This document shows, in pieces, positions 9,598 through 22,905 of a stretch of DNA of 64,000 nucleotides (position 1 is its first letter; every line of letters starts with the position of its first letter). The notes under the pieces were generated by a model. It was not told the origin of the DNA. It made no database searches and saw nothing but the letters and a program-made list of their open reading frames with translations. The position numbers and the translations under genes are program-made. This DNA comes from Adenophora triphylla var. japonica (taxonomy: Eukaryota > Streptophyta > Magnoliopsida > Asterales > Campanulaceae), in the NCBI GenBank assembly GCA_022495995.1, contig JAFEMH010002325.1, forward strand, positions 245,001-309,000, written 5' to 3'.

Positions 9598-12362
9598 ATG
9601 GAACACGTGGGAGTTGCCATTCAAGGCCAAGGGCGCGGCCCGGTTGCGGGGAGGCGATTAGAACTTGTGAGGATGAGGAGGCATTACTCACTTTCGCAAT
9701 CGATTGCGGAGGAGCCATATCCCGACGCGTGGCAACATTGGTCCACTGATCCGAGTCTTCGTACGGTATACTTCGAATTTCTTCATTCCCTTTGTCGATT
9801 TTTTGCTTGAAATTGATTTTTGTGATTTTTTTTTATTTGATCCGAAAATTATGTTCTTGGAATCGGAATTTGACTTTTGATGATTTGCATGTTGTAATGA
9901 GTATATGGGTAATTTAAATGTGCATTTTGTTTGAAAAAAGGTATGGGCAATTTGCCAATTTTTTTTTTTTAAATATGAGTTGATAAAAATTTTCCCGAAT
10001 CCGGGGCGGACCTTGTATGTAGGATTTTTTGCAATGTTGATATGAATGATATGAATGCATGCTCTCTTTTTTTTGTAAAAAATATGATTTTTTTTTTTTT
10101 GAAAGATGGGACGGATTTTTGGCTTCCGTTGATTGAATATTATTGACATGTTCTCTTTATGTATGAATGAATGTTTAGATGGTATTTGCTGAAAACTCTT
10201 TTCTTTTGTGCAAGAAAGATGGGGCTAAGTTCATTATACGCCGTTATGCTGCCGAAATTTTTCAAAACTTTATGTCTATGATGCATGTGTATGCTTTTAA
10301 ATGCAAATGCAATTTTTCTCTTTTTTTTTTTTTTTTGACATTTTTGTTTTTCTTTCAATTGCTGGGTGGAGATCGTTTTTTGACGGAGCAGTTGAACAAG
10401 CTGAAGACTCGGGGATCAGTGGAAGGCGTGATCGGCACTGTGGGATCGCCTTCCGAGTCTTGGGCGAGAGGAGGTTTGATGAGTCTGAGACAGATCGTTA
10501 TTGAGACTGGGTTGTATGAGTTCATCGAGTGTCTGAGGGGGTTGCTCAAGTTCCCCAAGAGTAAGGGCCTGATTTTCGCTTTGGCGCAGCACTGGTGGGA
10601 CGTGATCCACACATTCCATTTCTTCTGGGGCGAGGCTACGGTCACACCTTCCGATTATGCCGCGATCACGGGCCTGTCCTTTAAAGGACGGAGCATTGAG
10701 TGGAGAGATGGGTACAGTGATCGGGAGCTGCAGGATCATCTAGGCTTTACCCCCATTCCCAAAAAGGGGATGGAGATGGAGTATGCTGTGGTCCACGGGA
10801 AGAACGTGGAGAGCATCGAGAATTATGAGGCTGGGGATGAGAGAGTGGCTGCGGTGTAGATTGCCAGGGCTTTTCTGTGGTTCGCTTTTTCGAGCACACT
10901 TTTTGGACACGCCGAGGGGACGGCGGTATTTGCCCTGCTGAGGACGTTGGAGGATGTGGAGATGGCTGGAGAGGTATCTTGGGGGGAGGCCGGGCTGGCA
11001 GAGCTATATTTCGCCCTGGATCGGTATAGCCGAAAGGCTGTCAGCTCCCTCACATGCTTTGAGTTCCCTCTGGAGGTATAAGATTTTGTTTTTTTCTCTT
11101 TTCTTTAAGCACGCATTGTTTCTTTCCGCACTTGATTGATGTGATCTTTTCCTTTCGCAGGTATGGGCTCTGGAGTTCTTTCATGTCACGATGTGGCGGC
11201 AGTCGGCGGAGCACATCGGGGCATATTCGGCTATGCTCTCCTGGACCAAGCATGCTCGGGAGAAGATAGGTTCCAGGGGGCGCACGACCCTCAAGTACAG
11301 GGATTGCCTGCCTTTGGTGAGAGCTGAGTCGGATGAGGGGATGAGGTTCTACCCTGGGGCCGCTTCGACGTGGAGCAGCTGAAGGGTGCGGAGAGGTGGA
11401 CTGTGCACGGAGGATTTTGATGGGTTTGACCTGTGATACGTATTATCTGGGAGAGAGGGTGACGCGCCAACATGGCGAGGGTGCGCCTTTGATGGCGCCG
11501 ATGGAGCCTCCTACTGATATGATGCATCCGACTGAGAGCTCGGAGACTTGGGGTGACTATCGAGGTGGCATGCACTTCTCGAGGTTTGTGGCGATCGAGG
11601 ATTATTCGCAATTTGTTTTGAGGAGGCTGAGGATGCCCCAGGTGCTTGAGAGAGAGGGGGAGGGAGTTGTGCGATACCCTCAATCGGACTTTTCGTATGT
11701 CCAGGATGGGGTCAGGTTGAGAGTTCAGATCCCTATCCCTGAGCGGGTCCCACGAGCTTTCCGGCCTCGTCCGGATATGAAGGTATGGCTTTTTACTGCT
11801 TCTGTCTCTTCTCCTTTTCTTTCGTTCCATCATTTTTCGCATCAATTATTTCTGACACTTTTGTTTCCGTGCAGTTCCCGGCCGTGGTTGTGGAGAAGCT
11901 GACGAAGTAGGTGATTGGGGCCAAGAGGTTCCTTAGGAGGATGGTTGCTTGTGGGGCTGCTCAGGGCAGAGCGAGACATGCACAGCCCGGCGCACAGAGC
12001 GGGAGACTTCCCCTATTCCTTCGGATCATTCTACCGAGACTCCTCTTTCTCCTCTCATAGATCCCGGCATGGATCTGCCTCCGGACCACGTCATTCTCGG
12101 GGATTTGTATGGACAGGGGCATGTTTGGCGCCACGGTGGATCATCTTCACATGTCCAGGGATCCGACGCGTTCACGTTCGGATATGATTTCTTTGCGGAT
12201 CTCGGCTTGCCCTATCGTGGCGTGCCGGTTGATCCAGGCGAGCCTCTTTCTGGAGACGAGGATGACGATCCCGAGCCCGAGATATTCATGGCTACTGAGG
12301 AGGCGGGCCCGAGTCGCAAGAGGGACCGGGGAAAAGCGCCAGCCACTGAGGATTCTGATTGA
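9598..12362 (+). pseudogene. aORF1: plant mobile domain (PMD) protein, antisense in retrotransposon
   Basis: This four-exon gene runs opposite to its host element. Exons are 9598-9765, about 10365-11075, 11161-11782 and 11875-12362. Introns 2 and 3 have GT..AG ends; the acceptor of intron 1 near 10364 reads CTG where the inner copy has CAG. The PMD core is clear: THTFHFFWGEATVTPSDYAA-type sequence (here IHTFHFF..), then ARAFLWFAFSSTLFG and EVSWGEAGLAELYFALDRY, as in MAIN/MAIL-type plant proteins. The C-terminal tail is acidic then basic and ends ATEDSD. Lesions are an in-frame TAG at 10857-10859, a frameshift near 11370 and a TAG near 11908, where the inner copy has a Gln codon. PMD proteins act in silencing and cell identity in hosts and recur in transposons; the function here is unknown. 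Exon 1 starts MEHVGVAIQGQGRG, conserved in the inner copy. Confidence 0.85.
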
Positions 12363-12645
12363 TGATTTTTGGTTGATTCTGGGACTGTACTTATTTTGAC
12401 AGATACAGTTTTATTTTTCATGCACACTTTTTTTTTGGAATGTAATGATCTAGAATTACTGTTATCTACTTTTTTTTTTTAATCTATTATGAATGCAATG
12501 TTGCATGAGCCCTGGTTTTTTGGCAAGGGTGTGAAGGTTTTGAGCTGTGAACTGTTTGGACAGGCTTTGCACAAGTTTCGAGCGAAATATTCCTTCGTGG
12601 TGCAGCAGTTTGAACTGCTGCAGATTTTTTTTGATGGTGACATTT

Positions 12646-12690
12646 TCATCCGCGCGGATGAGACAAGCATCTGACATTGTCATTTAATTT
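12646..12690 (+). promoter_or_regulatory. Putative promoter of antisense gene aORF2 (outer copy)
   Basis: A perfect 16-bp palindrome, TCATCCGCGCGGATGA, sits at 12646-12661, followed after about 23 bp by a TATA-like TTTAATTT at 12683-12690. The aORF2 ATG is at 12785. Spacing and sequence match the inner copy at 25076-25116 on the opposite strand. The 280 bp between the aORF1 stop and this box holds only T-tracts and no gene. Confidence 0.65.
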
Positions 12691-12784
12691 TGCTTCAGAT
12701 CTGGTTTTCCCCTTTTTCAAATTCAAACACCTTCTTCAACTGCCCATTCAAACAGCCATTTTCGGGGAGAAGGAGAGAAAATCC

Positions 12785-13153
12785 ATGGAGAAAATTGTGA
12801 GCATGAGAAATCCAACCAAATTATCCCAAGATTCTCAAACAAGTTCAAGGAATGGTCCCGGGAGATTATGCACGAGAGGAGGTCATTCTTTGAAGAAAGG
12901 TACAAGATACGATGCTTGTGGTCTATCTCTTTTGAGGGATTCTTCTTCATTTTGGGATACTAGAAGGCATGTCTTTTGCTTTTCTTACAATGAAATGGTC
13001 CCGACTGTTGAAGAATTCCGGGTTTTGCTTGGCGGTCCCGAGGTGGAGGAGATTGCGATTCCTTTGCCCGGAGGAGCTTCTTTTGTTGACAAGTTGTGCA
13101 ACATTCTTCATCTTTCTCCGGAGGAAGCACAAGGTATGATCCGTGGTCCTGAT
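12785..13153 (+). pseudogene. aORF2: DUF7745-like protein, N-terminus cut by retroelement insertion
   Basis: The first 123 codons of the second antisense gene are readable. They include SSFWDTRRHVFCFSYNEMVP and TVEEFRVLLGGPEVEEIAIP, a pattern I associate with the plant retroelement-linked DUF7745 family (FWD..H.F.F...E..PT.EEF..LLG). The family name is from memory. The frame is cut at 13153, after MIRGPD, by the inner LTR retrotransposon. The rest of the gene does not resume at 31890; the outer element continues instead in the A/T-rich tract beside the pol 3' end. No molecular function is known to me. Confidence 0.7.
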
Positions 13154-14906
13154 TGTAAGTGCTCCAATTTGAGCTTGTTAGAATTTTCGTTAGAAAATTA
13201 ACGAAAGTTATAACATTTCTAACGATTCCTAACTATCCTAACATTTCTAACAAAGTGAGGGTAAAATGGGCATTGTTATTTAAGGTTAAACCTTAAAAAG
13301 AATCTTAAAAAGAAAAACAAAAGAATAAAACCACAAATAGAAATGCTGGAAACATAATCTGGCTGGTCAATTTGAATTTTGAAAAAGATTATTCCCCTTG
13401 TCCAAAGCTGAAGCTGCATTTAATGAACAGTGCACGCTGAGGGGATCCATCCGCGCGGATGAGTTTGCTGTTTTCAGAGGGCTATAAATTGAGCCCTCCA
13501 GTCACAAAAATAGGAAGGAAGAACACAATTGCACCGAACCTCTGGCGAAATATAAAGAGAAAACAGTGAGAATTCTTCAAGAATTGTCACCATTTTCTCT
13601 CCAATCTTTCCCAACTCATACTCATCCACTCACTCTCATATTAAAGCCCTAAACACTCATACATTCAAGCCAAACACTCAAGAACACAAGGAAGATTGGT
13701 AAACCCTCCTCTTCCTAACCCTAAATCTCATCCATGCATGCATCTTCAAACTACAAAATGTAGTTCCTTCATCTTCTTGCTTTAGATCTAAGAAGATCAC
13801 CATGGAAGACCATCTCCATGGATGATCTTCTACAAAGATCAACATTATTTTCAAAGCTTTTCTTGCTTACTTGCAAAAATGCACTTTCAAAACCCTAAAA
13901 AACCATTTTCAAGCACTAAATCTTGATTTCAAAGGATAAAATTCCCCTTCCCAAGCAAATGAAATGCTTAGTCCTAATGTACCCCAAGGATGGTTTGGTA
14001 TAGTTGATTCACCACTAAAATGTCTAGTGATCACTAACCAAAACCTAGGGAAATGGGGACAAGCATGGATGCAAAACCCCCTTTAAAATCATATTTTCTT
14101 TCTTGAGAAGTTGCTGTCCAGTAGCAATTTTCTCAGACCTCAGTCCATGGTCTTAATTTCTGGACACAGATGAACTTGGAATTTGGTGTTGACTACAAAA
14201 TACTTTTTGTAGCCAACATCCAGAGCTTTTCAGACATATTTTTACCTTATTTTTTGGGTGAGTAAAACTCCTCTTTTCAAATTTTCTTTCAGAGGCTAGT
14301 TCATCAGCTTCTGAGAATCCAGATCTCATATCTGAGGTTTCCAGAAGGTTTTGACCCCTCAAATCTTCTCCAAAATGGAAAATTCCTTCGCACAAACTTT
14401 ATTTAAGGTGTCTAGAACAAATTTCATTCTCTGAGTTTATCCAGATTATGAAGTTTTAAGACCCTTGAATCCCTTTTAAAATCAAAGGTCCACTGCCTTT
14501 TTCATTCTGGCAGAAATGGCTCTCAACTTCAAAAGGTCTTTTGAGTACCAAATCTCAATCCAAAAATCTTCCAAAAAATCATGGGATCAGTTTAAAGTCT
14601 TAAAAAGATATCCCAATTTTTACTTTTCTGAGTTTCAAAGTATTTTGGCCAAAACACACACACACACACACACACACAAATGATTTTCAGCTTGGAAGAC
14701 TCGTTTTACGAGGCGCGTCGGAGTGCACACTAACGTCCTTCCCGACGCGTAACATGACCTCCGAACCTAAATCTCTGATCTCGGGCTTTTTTCAAAGTTT
14801 TGACCCTCAAAATTAAAATGGCGTGGCGACTCCGTTTTCCGGTTTTATTTGATTTTTCAAAGAAACGCAAAAATCGAATTTTCCCGCGAATGGCAGCATC
14901 ATCACA
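13154..14906 (+). repeat. 5' LTR of the inner element
   Basis: This 1753-bp LTR starts TGTAAGTGCTCC and ends CATCATCACA. The putative promoter is ATCCGCGCGGAT at 13449-13460, a 22-bp gap, then TATAAAT at 13483-13489 embedded in gggctataaattgagccc, a TATA box within complementary GGGCT/AGCCC flanks. A (CA)n tract lies at about 14655-14679. Confidence 0.92.
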
Positions 14907-14907
14907 G

Positions 14908-14926
14908 TGGCGACTCATTTGGGGAC
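14908..14926 (+). promoter_or_regulatory. Primer binding site, inner element
   Basis: tggcgactcatttggggac begins two bases after the LTR. The outer copy has tggcgactctgctggggac. The TGGCGACTC..GGGGA form is the Arg-tRNA-type primer site that I recall for Tat/Ogre elements. The central mismatches in the inner copy may weaken priming. Confidence 0.75.
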
Positions 14927-15980
14927 TAAGTTTTTAAAAAAAAATGGTATTCGGTATATTGGTGGAAACCACTAAATTTCCCGTTATCGCCTCCTAACAC
15001 GAGTCGGGGATAAATTGTGGTCTAACAATCCCACGTACCGGTATCACCGTTTTCAAAAAAAAAAAACTTTTGAGGGTCAAGCTTCCGTCCGGCTTTGAAA
15101 ATCATTTTTGTGTGTGTGTTGATTTTTGCACGGTTTTCATGTTGTTTTGGCCGCCTCGGAGAAAGTCAAAATTTTATTTGTCGGAATAATGTCCCTAGCG
15201 TCGGAATTTTCGTGCTTACGTGCTTATGTGCTCATTAAAATTTTCAAAAAAAAATTCAAAAAAAAAAAAAAGGATTTTCAAAAAAAGAAAATTTCCAAAA
15301 AAAATCATGCATCATATTTTTTAAGACTCATAAAAAAATCTCTATTTTACTCGGAAAAAGAATATAGGCCTTGCACACTACGCGCACGTGACCGTACACT
15401 TTGCACACTACGTCCTTAACACAGGGAAATCCTTGTCGCGGTCCGTTTGGTCTTATTACGCCTCTCGGATGAGCACGGGACTACCCAAACATCCCATGGA
15501 GCCTCGTGTCGACCATGCACTTGTCCGTGACACACTTTGTCCGAGACCCGGTTGGTTTTTAGTCCAGTACGTGTCATGCCACTGTCCGTGTATAGACCTT
15601 TCCTTTCAAGCCTTTGTCGGCATACCGACTCAATATCTTTCGGGTCCCTAATCGGTCGAAGTTACAGCGATTTTCCACCGCGAGACTTTGACCAAGATAT
15701 TGGCCAGGCGCCTTGACTTCGGTTACGGCGGCACAAATTATACACGACTCCCGGCATTGACACGAGTCATCAAGGATTAATGATTATTCCATGCCTAATT
15801 ACGGCTTAGCGACGACAAGTCAAGATCAATCGTGGACGCTTATCGGTCAAATCATGCCGACTTTTTGTCGAGCCCTCGGACATGATCTTGACTTTCGGCG
15901 TCGGCTTTGTCCGTAATTTACATCGAATGCTCGTTAAGACTCGATTACCCGCCGACTTTTAGGATCGTTTTTCTTTCGGT
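14927..15980 (+). other. 5' leader of the inner element, no gene
   Basis: About 1 kb between PBS and gag. It is collinear with 39400-40474 (minus) of the outer element. It holds A-tracts at about 15240-15300 and no convincing coding frame. Confidence 0.7.
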
Positions 15981-15982
15981 CG

Positions 15983-18425
15983 GTGGGACCCGCTTGCTCT
16001 ATAGGACCCTCGCCGGGTGTCCACCTGGGAGGTCGAAATACGGGTGGAATACGAGGGCTTATAGACGTAGTGACGGGGCCCAGCCGATCCGAGAATCGAG
16101 TAGTTTGCGAAAAGAAGAGCAATCTTTTCCAACCGATTAGGTTAATAAAACATGTTTTAAGTAAACGTGAACAAATAAGCGCATGTTGCATGAGCCTTAA
16201 GCCCAAACACCTACCCTCCTTCCATTCCCAGACATCGAACCTTCATGTCCTTTCCCCCATGACTCCGCACAAAGCTTGGTTTCGGGCAGGGTCACCGTTG
16301 ATCGGTTGGGAAGAGTCAAGCGCATCGTCGGCTTCGCCATTTGTTCCGACTCGGGTTTGAGAATGTGCATCATCGGCCGGTAATGATGGGGATAACGTCA
16401 CTCCGCCTCCGGGACCCCTCGAGACGAGCAACGGTGGAATCGGTTAGCGAACGAGATGAGGTTACGACGGAAGCACGGCTAAACGGCCTTATGGAGGCTA
16501 TTAAGAGTCACGGTCGGCCGCTAGCCTCAATCCCAGATGGCACCTTCACGGTGGAAGAAGACGAGGATGCCAACCCCACTCTCGGTCGCCACGATTACAC
16601 CGGGATGCCGCCACCCACCTCCTCTATGGTGCCACTACCCAGAACCCATGCTCCTCGATTTTCGGGTCGGCCCGGCTCCCAACCACGAGACCACCGGATC
16701 CATGCGGCCAGACGGCCTGAATCGGTGGGGGCAAAATCGGTACGGAATGTCTTCTCATGGTTGGGGCTATCTCGGAATGCCACGGCTAATCGGGATCCCT
16801 CCTCGGTTCGGAACCGATCAATCCGGACCCTCACGGCAACAGCCGCGGTTCGGAATGCCGCCGGCTTGGTTACGGGCCACGGTCGGGAGCCCCTCCTCGA
16901 ACGGTACTAGTTGGTTGCTCCTCACACAAATCCATTCCTCACTCGAGACTTCTATGGGTTACCAAGCCTCCCATCCGGTGTCATCCGAATCACCGGGACC
17001 GCAGTACCCCCGGGTTACACACCTTCACCACAAGCGGCCACGCAATTCAACAATCGGGACGGCCGCACTCGAGCCTACTTACGGGCCCCACTTTGGAAAT
17101 CCAAGTTATCCGGCCACATCGGGGCTGCCCCCACCTACTTTGCCGGTTGAAAATCAACGGCAAGCCGCAGGTTCTATCCTTTTGCTCGGGCTCCTACTCA
17201 TGCTCCCCGGGGTAACTCGGCCCGGGACGGGTTTTCACCTACGTCCCCGGACCGGCCGTTCCCTCCACCCGATCTGCCTCCGGTGGTAGCTCCTCTCTCT
17301 AGCTCGGCCACTAGCTTGAATGCCATGGTTCCGCCACAAGACCCTCATCGGCACAGTTCATGGAACAACACAAGGAAATGAAAGCGCGGATCGCGAGCGG
17401 CGCAAGTACGCCTTCAGGCCTACGGACCAGGACTCCATTGTTCCCTGCCCCACAAATTCGTGATGCCAAATCTGGATCTCTTTGATGGGACCGCATGTCC
17501 CAAAACCCATTTGGACACATATACCTTGGCGATGAAAGCCAAAGGATGTACCAATCGGCGGTTGGGCGACTATTTCGATCTATCCTTGAAGTCCGAGTGC
17601 CTTAAAATGGTTCTTAGTTTGAAACACGAAGCCGGGCCACATGGGACCAGATTACCAATGCCTTCACGAGAGAAATATAAGGCCAACTTGGAATGGGAAA
17701 CAAATAGGGTTGACCTACAAACAACGGTGCGGCGTCTGATGAGAATGTTGGGGACTTCTACAAGCGGTGGAATGCGAAACTCGGTGAAATGGCCATCCCT
17801 CCTTCCGAAGAGGAACAAGCTGGACATCTTCCGGTCATGCTTGAAACCACATCGAGAGCCTCCCTCGGTCACTTCCCATACTCGAGACTTGCGGGCCATG
17901 GTTAACTCTGCGGCTAAGTTTGAAAAGGCCTACAATGACAGCCATTTCTTGCACTGCCTACGAGATATCGGGCTCCTCCTGCAAACACCGCCCTTGCTCA
18001 CCTAAAGGCAAAGAGATGATTAACTATGCGGGACGGGAATGTAATAACACGACTCCTTTTGCTCCCGGGAAACCGGTAGGAGCCCCGGACCGCGGGTCAT
18101 AAATCTCGAAAACTTTGGAATGCCCACACGAATGACATCTTTAGGGGAATTTGGTGAAAGAAGGCTTGCTTTGCGGCCTTTGGAGAATTTCCAACCCAGA
18201 AATCCGAATGCTCCCGTGGATACTACAAAGTATTGTGCCTTTCATCAAGCTCACGGACATCGGCGACTTTGCTTTACTCACGAAAAAGGCAATTCGGGGG
18301 CTAATAGAGCAAGGAAAGTTGGAAGGCCCCAGGGGCCTAACACGATCAAAAATCTGCCACGGAACCATAATCGGGTGAATATGATTGAATGCGGAGAATC
18401 TTCACACGCCCGGGAAGATGCTTGA
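15983..18425 (+). pseudogene. Decayed gag, inner element
   Basis: Pieces of a Ty3/gypsy gag occur in shifting frames. An N-terminal part has LNGLMEAIKSHG (near 16490), followed by a long Pro/Gly/Gln-rich linker (16540-17290) and a Retrotrans_gag-type core from 17460 beginning PNLDLFDGTACPKTHLDTYT. Near 18230 comes a zinc-knuckle-like KYCAFHQAHGHR, the CxxHxxxxHxxxxC form usual in Tat-type gags. Many single-base indels and stops prevent a continuous protein. Gag would form the particle packaging RNA, but this copy could not supply it. Confidence 0.8.
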
Positions 18426-18599
18426 TGAAGGTCCCCAAATACCCGTGGCCAACCTCGTCGAGGATCCACGGATTCGGATTCCCCCTCGGCCTCGAGGATA
18501 TCGAGCGAATCAACCCATCTTGGTCTCATGTCGGAGACTCCTTGCAAGAATACGAGGCCCGCTATTTCTCGGATAAAGGGAAAACCGATCAGAAAGAAG

Positions 18600-20280
18600 C
18601 TGGGGTATTCCGCTCAAACATGAAAGAACCATTTACACAAGATGGTTAGAACAATCGAGAAGAATCGAACAAGAAAGCTTCCGGCGGGCGCTGTCTTGGG
18701 GCTTATCGGCAAAGAGGCCGAAGAGCATGCGGAGCTAGTACACTTACGCAAATTGGCTTTGGGAGAGCCCGAATATGATCCAGGAAACAGTGAAGAATCG
18801 GAAGAGGAGGATTCCTTCTATATCCTACACAGTGTCAAATACGTGCCACCCCCTCTCCTCTTCCCCCGCAATTTACGGGAGGAGAAGGCTAAGTCACAAT
18901 TGCCACTTAGGGAATGGGAACATATGACAATTTTGCGGTTGCACGCACCCATATTCCCCAGCGGGTTTGATCGGCGTTCCCTCTCGGCCGAAATCCCGGT
19001 AGTATGGGAAGAAGATTCCGATGACGGCGATGATGATGATGATGGCGAGAGTGAAGAGTCAGCGAGGCCCCGAATCCGGAAACAATGCGGAACAATCATG
19101 CCGAGAAATGAGCCCATGGGAGCCGGGCACAATGGTTGGTTATCGGCAAGCAACGACGAAGGACCGCCGAAATGCGGATCGGATACCAATGGAGACGAGA
19201 CCCCTACGAGGTGTCACTTGTAAGATGCATTTGTGGCCAATGCCCGGATACTCCAGAGGATGAGGGCAGGAAAGCCCGCGCCCGGATCCGTACATATCCA
19301 GAAATCCTAGAACACGCGTTCCTTATAAGAACTGAATGGTGAATGGAAAGGGTTTATTGAAGCAGTCGAAAATGGAGGGTTTCGGCCACCGGAAGATGAA
19401 GAATTCGTAAACGTTATCGGATCTTTTTCTTCTTTCCCAGAACGGATGGCATAACAAGTAAGGGTCACGGTAGGGCCGCTCGAGCGCGGCGAATGCACTG
19501 CAATCAGAAAAGGGTTATCGATGCGAACGTCTCCCCGGTGGCCTTCATACCTATGAATCCACATGACGCCTTTCTAATTGCTCCGGGGCCGACAATGGAC
19601 CCCGGGTGCTCCTTATTTGGACACGAGATCTATCGAGCCGCTACCTCAAACTCAGAAGGAACGTTGCCTATCCTTCACTGTGGGCCCTACTGCAAGGCGA
19701 AAGAAAAAGGATATACGATGAGATGGAGGCGATAGCCACAACTACGTGGGCCATCGAGGGATGAAATCGAAAAGCCGCCGAGTCAGACAATAGCAACTCT
19801 TGTTGCATGATAACAATGAGCAAGGCCGGCCATGAGAATGAATCGGAGGACGCCACAGCTCTGTGGGCCATCCGAGGGGCAACAACGCAACCCCAAACCC
19901 AAAAGCACGTGACTTGGGAAGCGGTTATAAGGGCCGCCCGGGGAAGAAGCGATGCGGCTCGGCCTCTGTCGCTAGACTCCGTCAGAACCCAGTGGCCAAT
20001 AGCGAAAGGGCTCCCCCATTGACCACTAGCGGCATTGAAGAAATCCGGTCAAGAGACGGCGATGAGGAAGTTAATGCATTGACCCGATGCAGGCGAGATC
20101 TTCCAAGGAAATCCCAAGGCGAGATAAGAAGGCCACGAGACCAAGCACCAAAAGAAGATCGCCGCCCCTATGCTAAGGCAGTGAAACTCCAGGACCACGA
20201 AAAAGAGGATCCCGTGCTCACCCGGTTGAAGCAAACACGAGGCCAACATTTCCCTCTGGTCTCTACTCACTTCGTCTTAT
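18600..20280 (+). pseudogene. Gag-to-protease spacer, inner element
   Basis: Frames broken by indels match the outer copy at 34.8-36.8 kb. Landmarks are an acidic block, EESEEEDSFYILHSVKY, near 18790-18840, a string of Asp codons from gatgatgatgatgg at about 19030, and EDPVLTRLKQT near 20210, which also begins the protease region at 885 in the left fragment. No enzyme domain is visible. Confidence 0.65.
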
Positions 20281-21900
20281 CCCCATGGCGAAGTGGAAGA
20301 AAGCACAGCTCGCGCTCTCGTGCCTATTGATGCTACTCCCGATGATGTGAGTACGGTGATTGGAAACATCCACTACGGGAACATAATCACTTTCACGAGA
20401 TCTCGACCTCCCTCAATTTGGGGCGATCATAATGAGCCTCTCTTCATCACGGTCAGTTTGGATGAACGACGCCTCCCTCGGGTCTGGTTGATAATGGGTC
20501 GGAATGAACATTCTTCCGGCAAAGATCATGAGCTTGCTTGATATCAAGACTACGAGACTTGAAGCCTTCTTCTCTCACGGTCAAGCTTACGACTCAACAT
20601 CCGGCGAGTCCTCGGAGTTGCTACTTTAGACCTCTGGTTTGGACGAAATTGATACTGTGGAATTCCGGGTTATCGACATCCCGATTACTTTCAATGCCTG
20701 TTTGAAGACCTTGGCTGCACCAAGTCAAAGGGTCGCCTCAAGCCTCCACCGGTGTGTGAAATTCGTCTCGAATGGGGATCGACGACCATTTACGGGGATT
20801 TAGTCACTTTAGAGGGCACGGATACGGGCGGAATACCTATTAAAATCAAACATGACGAGGAAGGTCACATGCTAACGGGCTTCACGGTCGAGCCTCCCAA
20901 GGCCCAAGTGTGCAACATAGATCGACGGTCACTCGGGATAAAATCCCACCGGTCTTGAAAATGATGAGAAAAATGAGCTATCTACTGGCCTCGGTGCAGG
21001 GAAGCGCCAACAAGGAACTTTCAAACTCATCGAAGTGAAAGGACAAAATACTCGCCACGGCACAGGATATGAGGCCTCCCGGTGGACCTGCAAAGGGAAA
21101 AAGATTTGAAGGCTGCCACGGGGAAAGGTCCGGCCGACAATCCCAAATCTCTCCCCTTCGAGTCCTAATTTGGGTGACTACTTTGTAAAGGGTCCCACAC
21201 AACCGGGAAACATCACGAGCCCGCTCCTACGGCGGGATGGCTAAAGCTACGGGATAGCCTCAACAAGTTCGGAGGAACCAAGGCTAACCCGGTCAGTAGA
21301 ATGTTCTGGACCTACCCAGATACACAGGGCTACACATTTGCCATGAAAAGTGAGTATACCTTCGGAGCGTGCACTGACACAGTGGAACAGGTTCGAGAAG
21401 CTCACAACCACTATTCCCTACGCCCGGGGAAGATCCGAAACACATTCGGGCGCGGTGCCAAAAGCTAAGGCCACGGAATTTCCCTCGAGATGATTGGGAT
21501 GGTGCGATTATGCGGCAATTGTTCGAAGAAAAGTCCAGTGCCGGACACGATTGATCTCGGCTCGGTCCAAGAGATGATAGCGGCAATTGAGAAAGGAAAA
21601 CAAAAACGGCCACAGTTCGAGTCATGAGGCCACCAATAGCGATGCCGCTAAAGAATTGGGAAACTCTCTCGGGCCCGTCCGCGACCAAGGAGGAAATGAT
21701 CACCAAGCTTGGATTGGTCCCCGTCCCTTTGTGTCAATCTAGGACAAGTCCTCCCGAGTCTCTCTCTGTTAAGATCGAGTCTCTAGGGTCGTCCAGACGG
21801 CCTTACGCACGAAGACTACGAGTACGCAGCAAGCTGTATTCCCTTTCGTTTTCAATGAAATGACGAACCTTTACGAGTATCCCTTGATTGCCACTTTAAC
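20281..21900 (+). pseudogene. Aspartic protease and linker, inner element (frameshifted)
   Basis: IGNIHYGNIITF and LDERRLPRV lead to the protease active site, whose codons for DNGS are present at 20490-20501. However, the next bases read ggaatgaac instead of a full codon before ATG, a 1-bp deletion that throws the frame. The outer copy has the same deletion. The downstream linker includes KIKHDEEGHMLTGFTVEPPKAQVCN (quoted in parts) and PLKNWETLSGPSATKEEM. The protease cannot be made from this copy. Confidence 0.75.
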
Positions 21901-22059
21901 TAATGATGAATTAATTAATAAAAAATTTTTTAATAATAATTCATTAGATAAAGAAAGCGAGACACATTAAACGAAAAAAAAAAAGAAAAAATCAAACAAC
22001 AAAAAAAAATCTTTAAGCGGGTTGTCAGGAAGAGGAAAATCGAGCCCAAGTATAGAAGA

Positions 22060-22905
22060 GATTTTGACGAGTGTGAATTTGGGAGCTGCGGAAGAGCCTA
22101 AAGAGACGCTTGATTGGTGATTTCTTTGAAGGAATCGGAAAGGATGCTCTGCAAAGTCCTACAAAATCCTCAATTCAAAGAAAGTAGCCCTCTTCATCAA
22201 AGAAAACATCATGTGCGGATACGGGTTGCCCGCGAAATCATCTCGAGATAATGGATCCCACTTCGAAGGGAATGTGAAAAAGCTTCTTTGGCGGAATTCC
22301 GAATAACCCGTCACAAGTCATCTCCTTACGGGCCCCAAACCAACGGAGCCGTCGAAGCGGCAAACAAGACTCTGGAAAATATCATCAGGAAAATGGTGCT
22401 GTCAGGCGAGAGATTGGCCCGAGAAGTTACACTGGCACTCTGGGGCTCTGAGAACATCGGTCGAACGGCAAGCGGAAACACCTTTTGCCCTCACATACGG
22501 AATGGAAGCCGTACTCCCAATCGAGTGGAAATCCTCGCTCAGGTATCTTCTTTGGAAAGCCGGATCAACGAGGTCGAATGGCTCCCGAGTCGCCATGATG
22601 AATTGGCCCTACTAGACGAACGCCGATTGAAGGCCATGGAACACATCCGGGCCTACCAAGGAAGAATGGCTAGAGCCTTCGACAAGAAAGTAAAGCATCG
22701 GGAGATCCGAGAAGGTGATCTCGTTCTAAAAGAAAAGCCCCGGTCCGTATCAACCCTCTCGGCAAATGGGAGCTGTATGGGTCGGGCCATATGTCGTCCG
22801 GAAGATCTTCTCCGGGAGGAGCCATGCAACTTGCGGACCTCGACGGGAATCCCTTTGTACACCCGAGTGAATGGTGACAAGGCTGCGCGAGATACTACGC
22901 GTAAA
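22060..22905 (+). pseudogene. RT stub fused to integrase C-terminal part (internal deletion)
   Basis: VNLGAAEEPKET and a GDFFEG-like stretch are the first residues before RT in this family. After KDALQSPTKSS the sequence jumps to KVALFIKENIMCGYGLP, inside the integrase core. All of RT and RNase H, the integrase zinc finger and the first catalytic Asp are missing. The second catalytic position survives in DNGSHFEG (near 22247) and the Glu in GAVEAANKTLENIIRKM. The rest is the chromodomain-free C-terminus with HRLKAMEHIRAYQGRMARAF-like sequence. The outer copy has the same junction at 32790-32845. Downstream it ends in a lysine-coding A-tract. Confidence 0.85.
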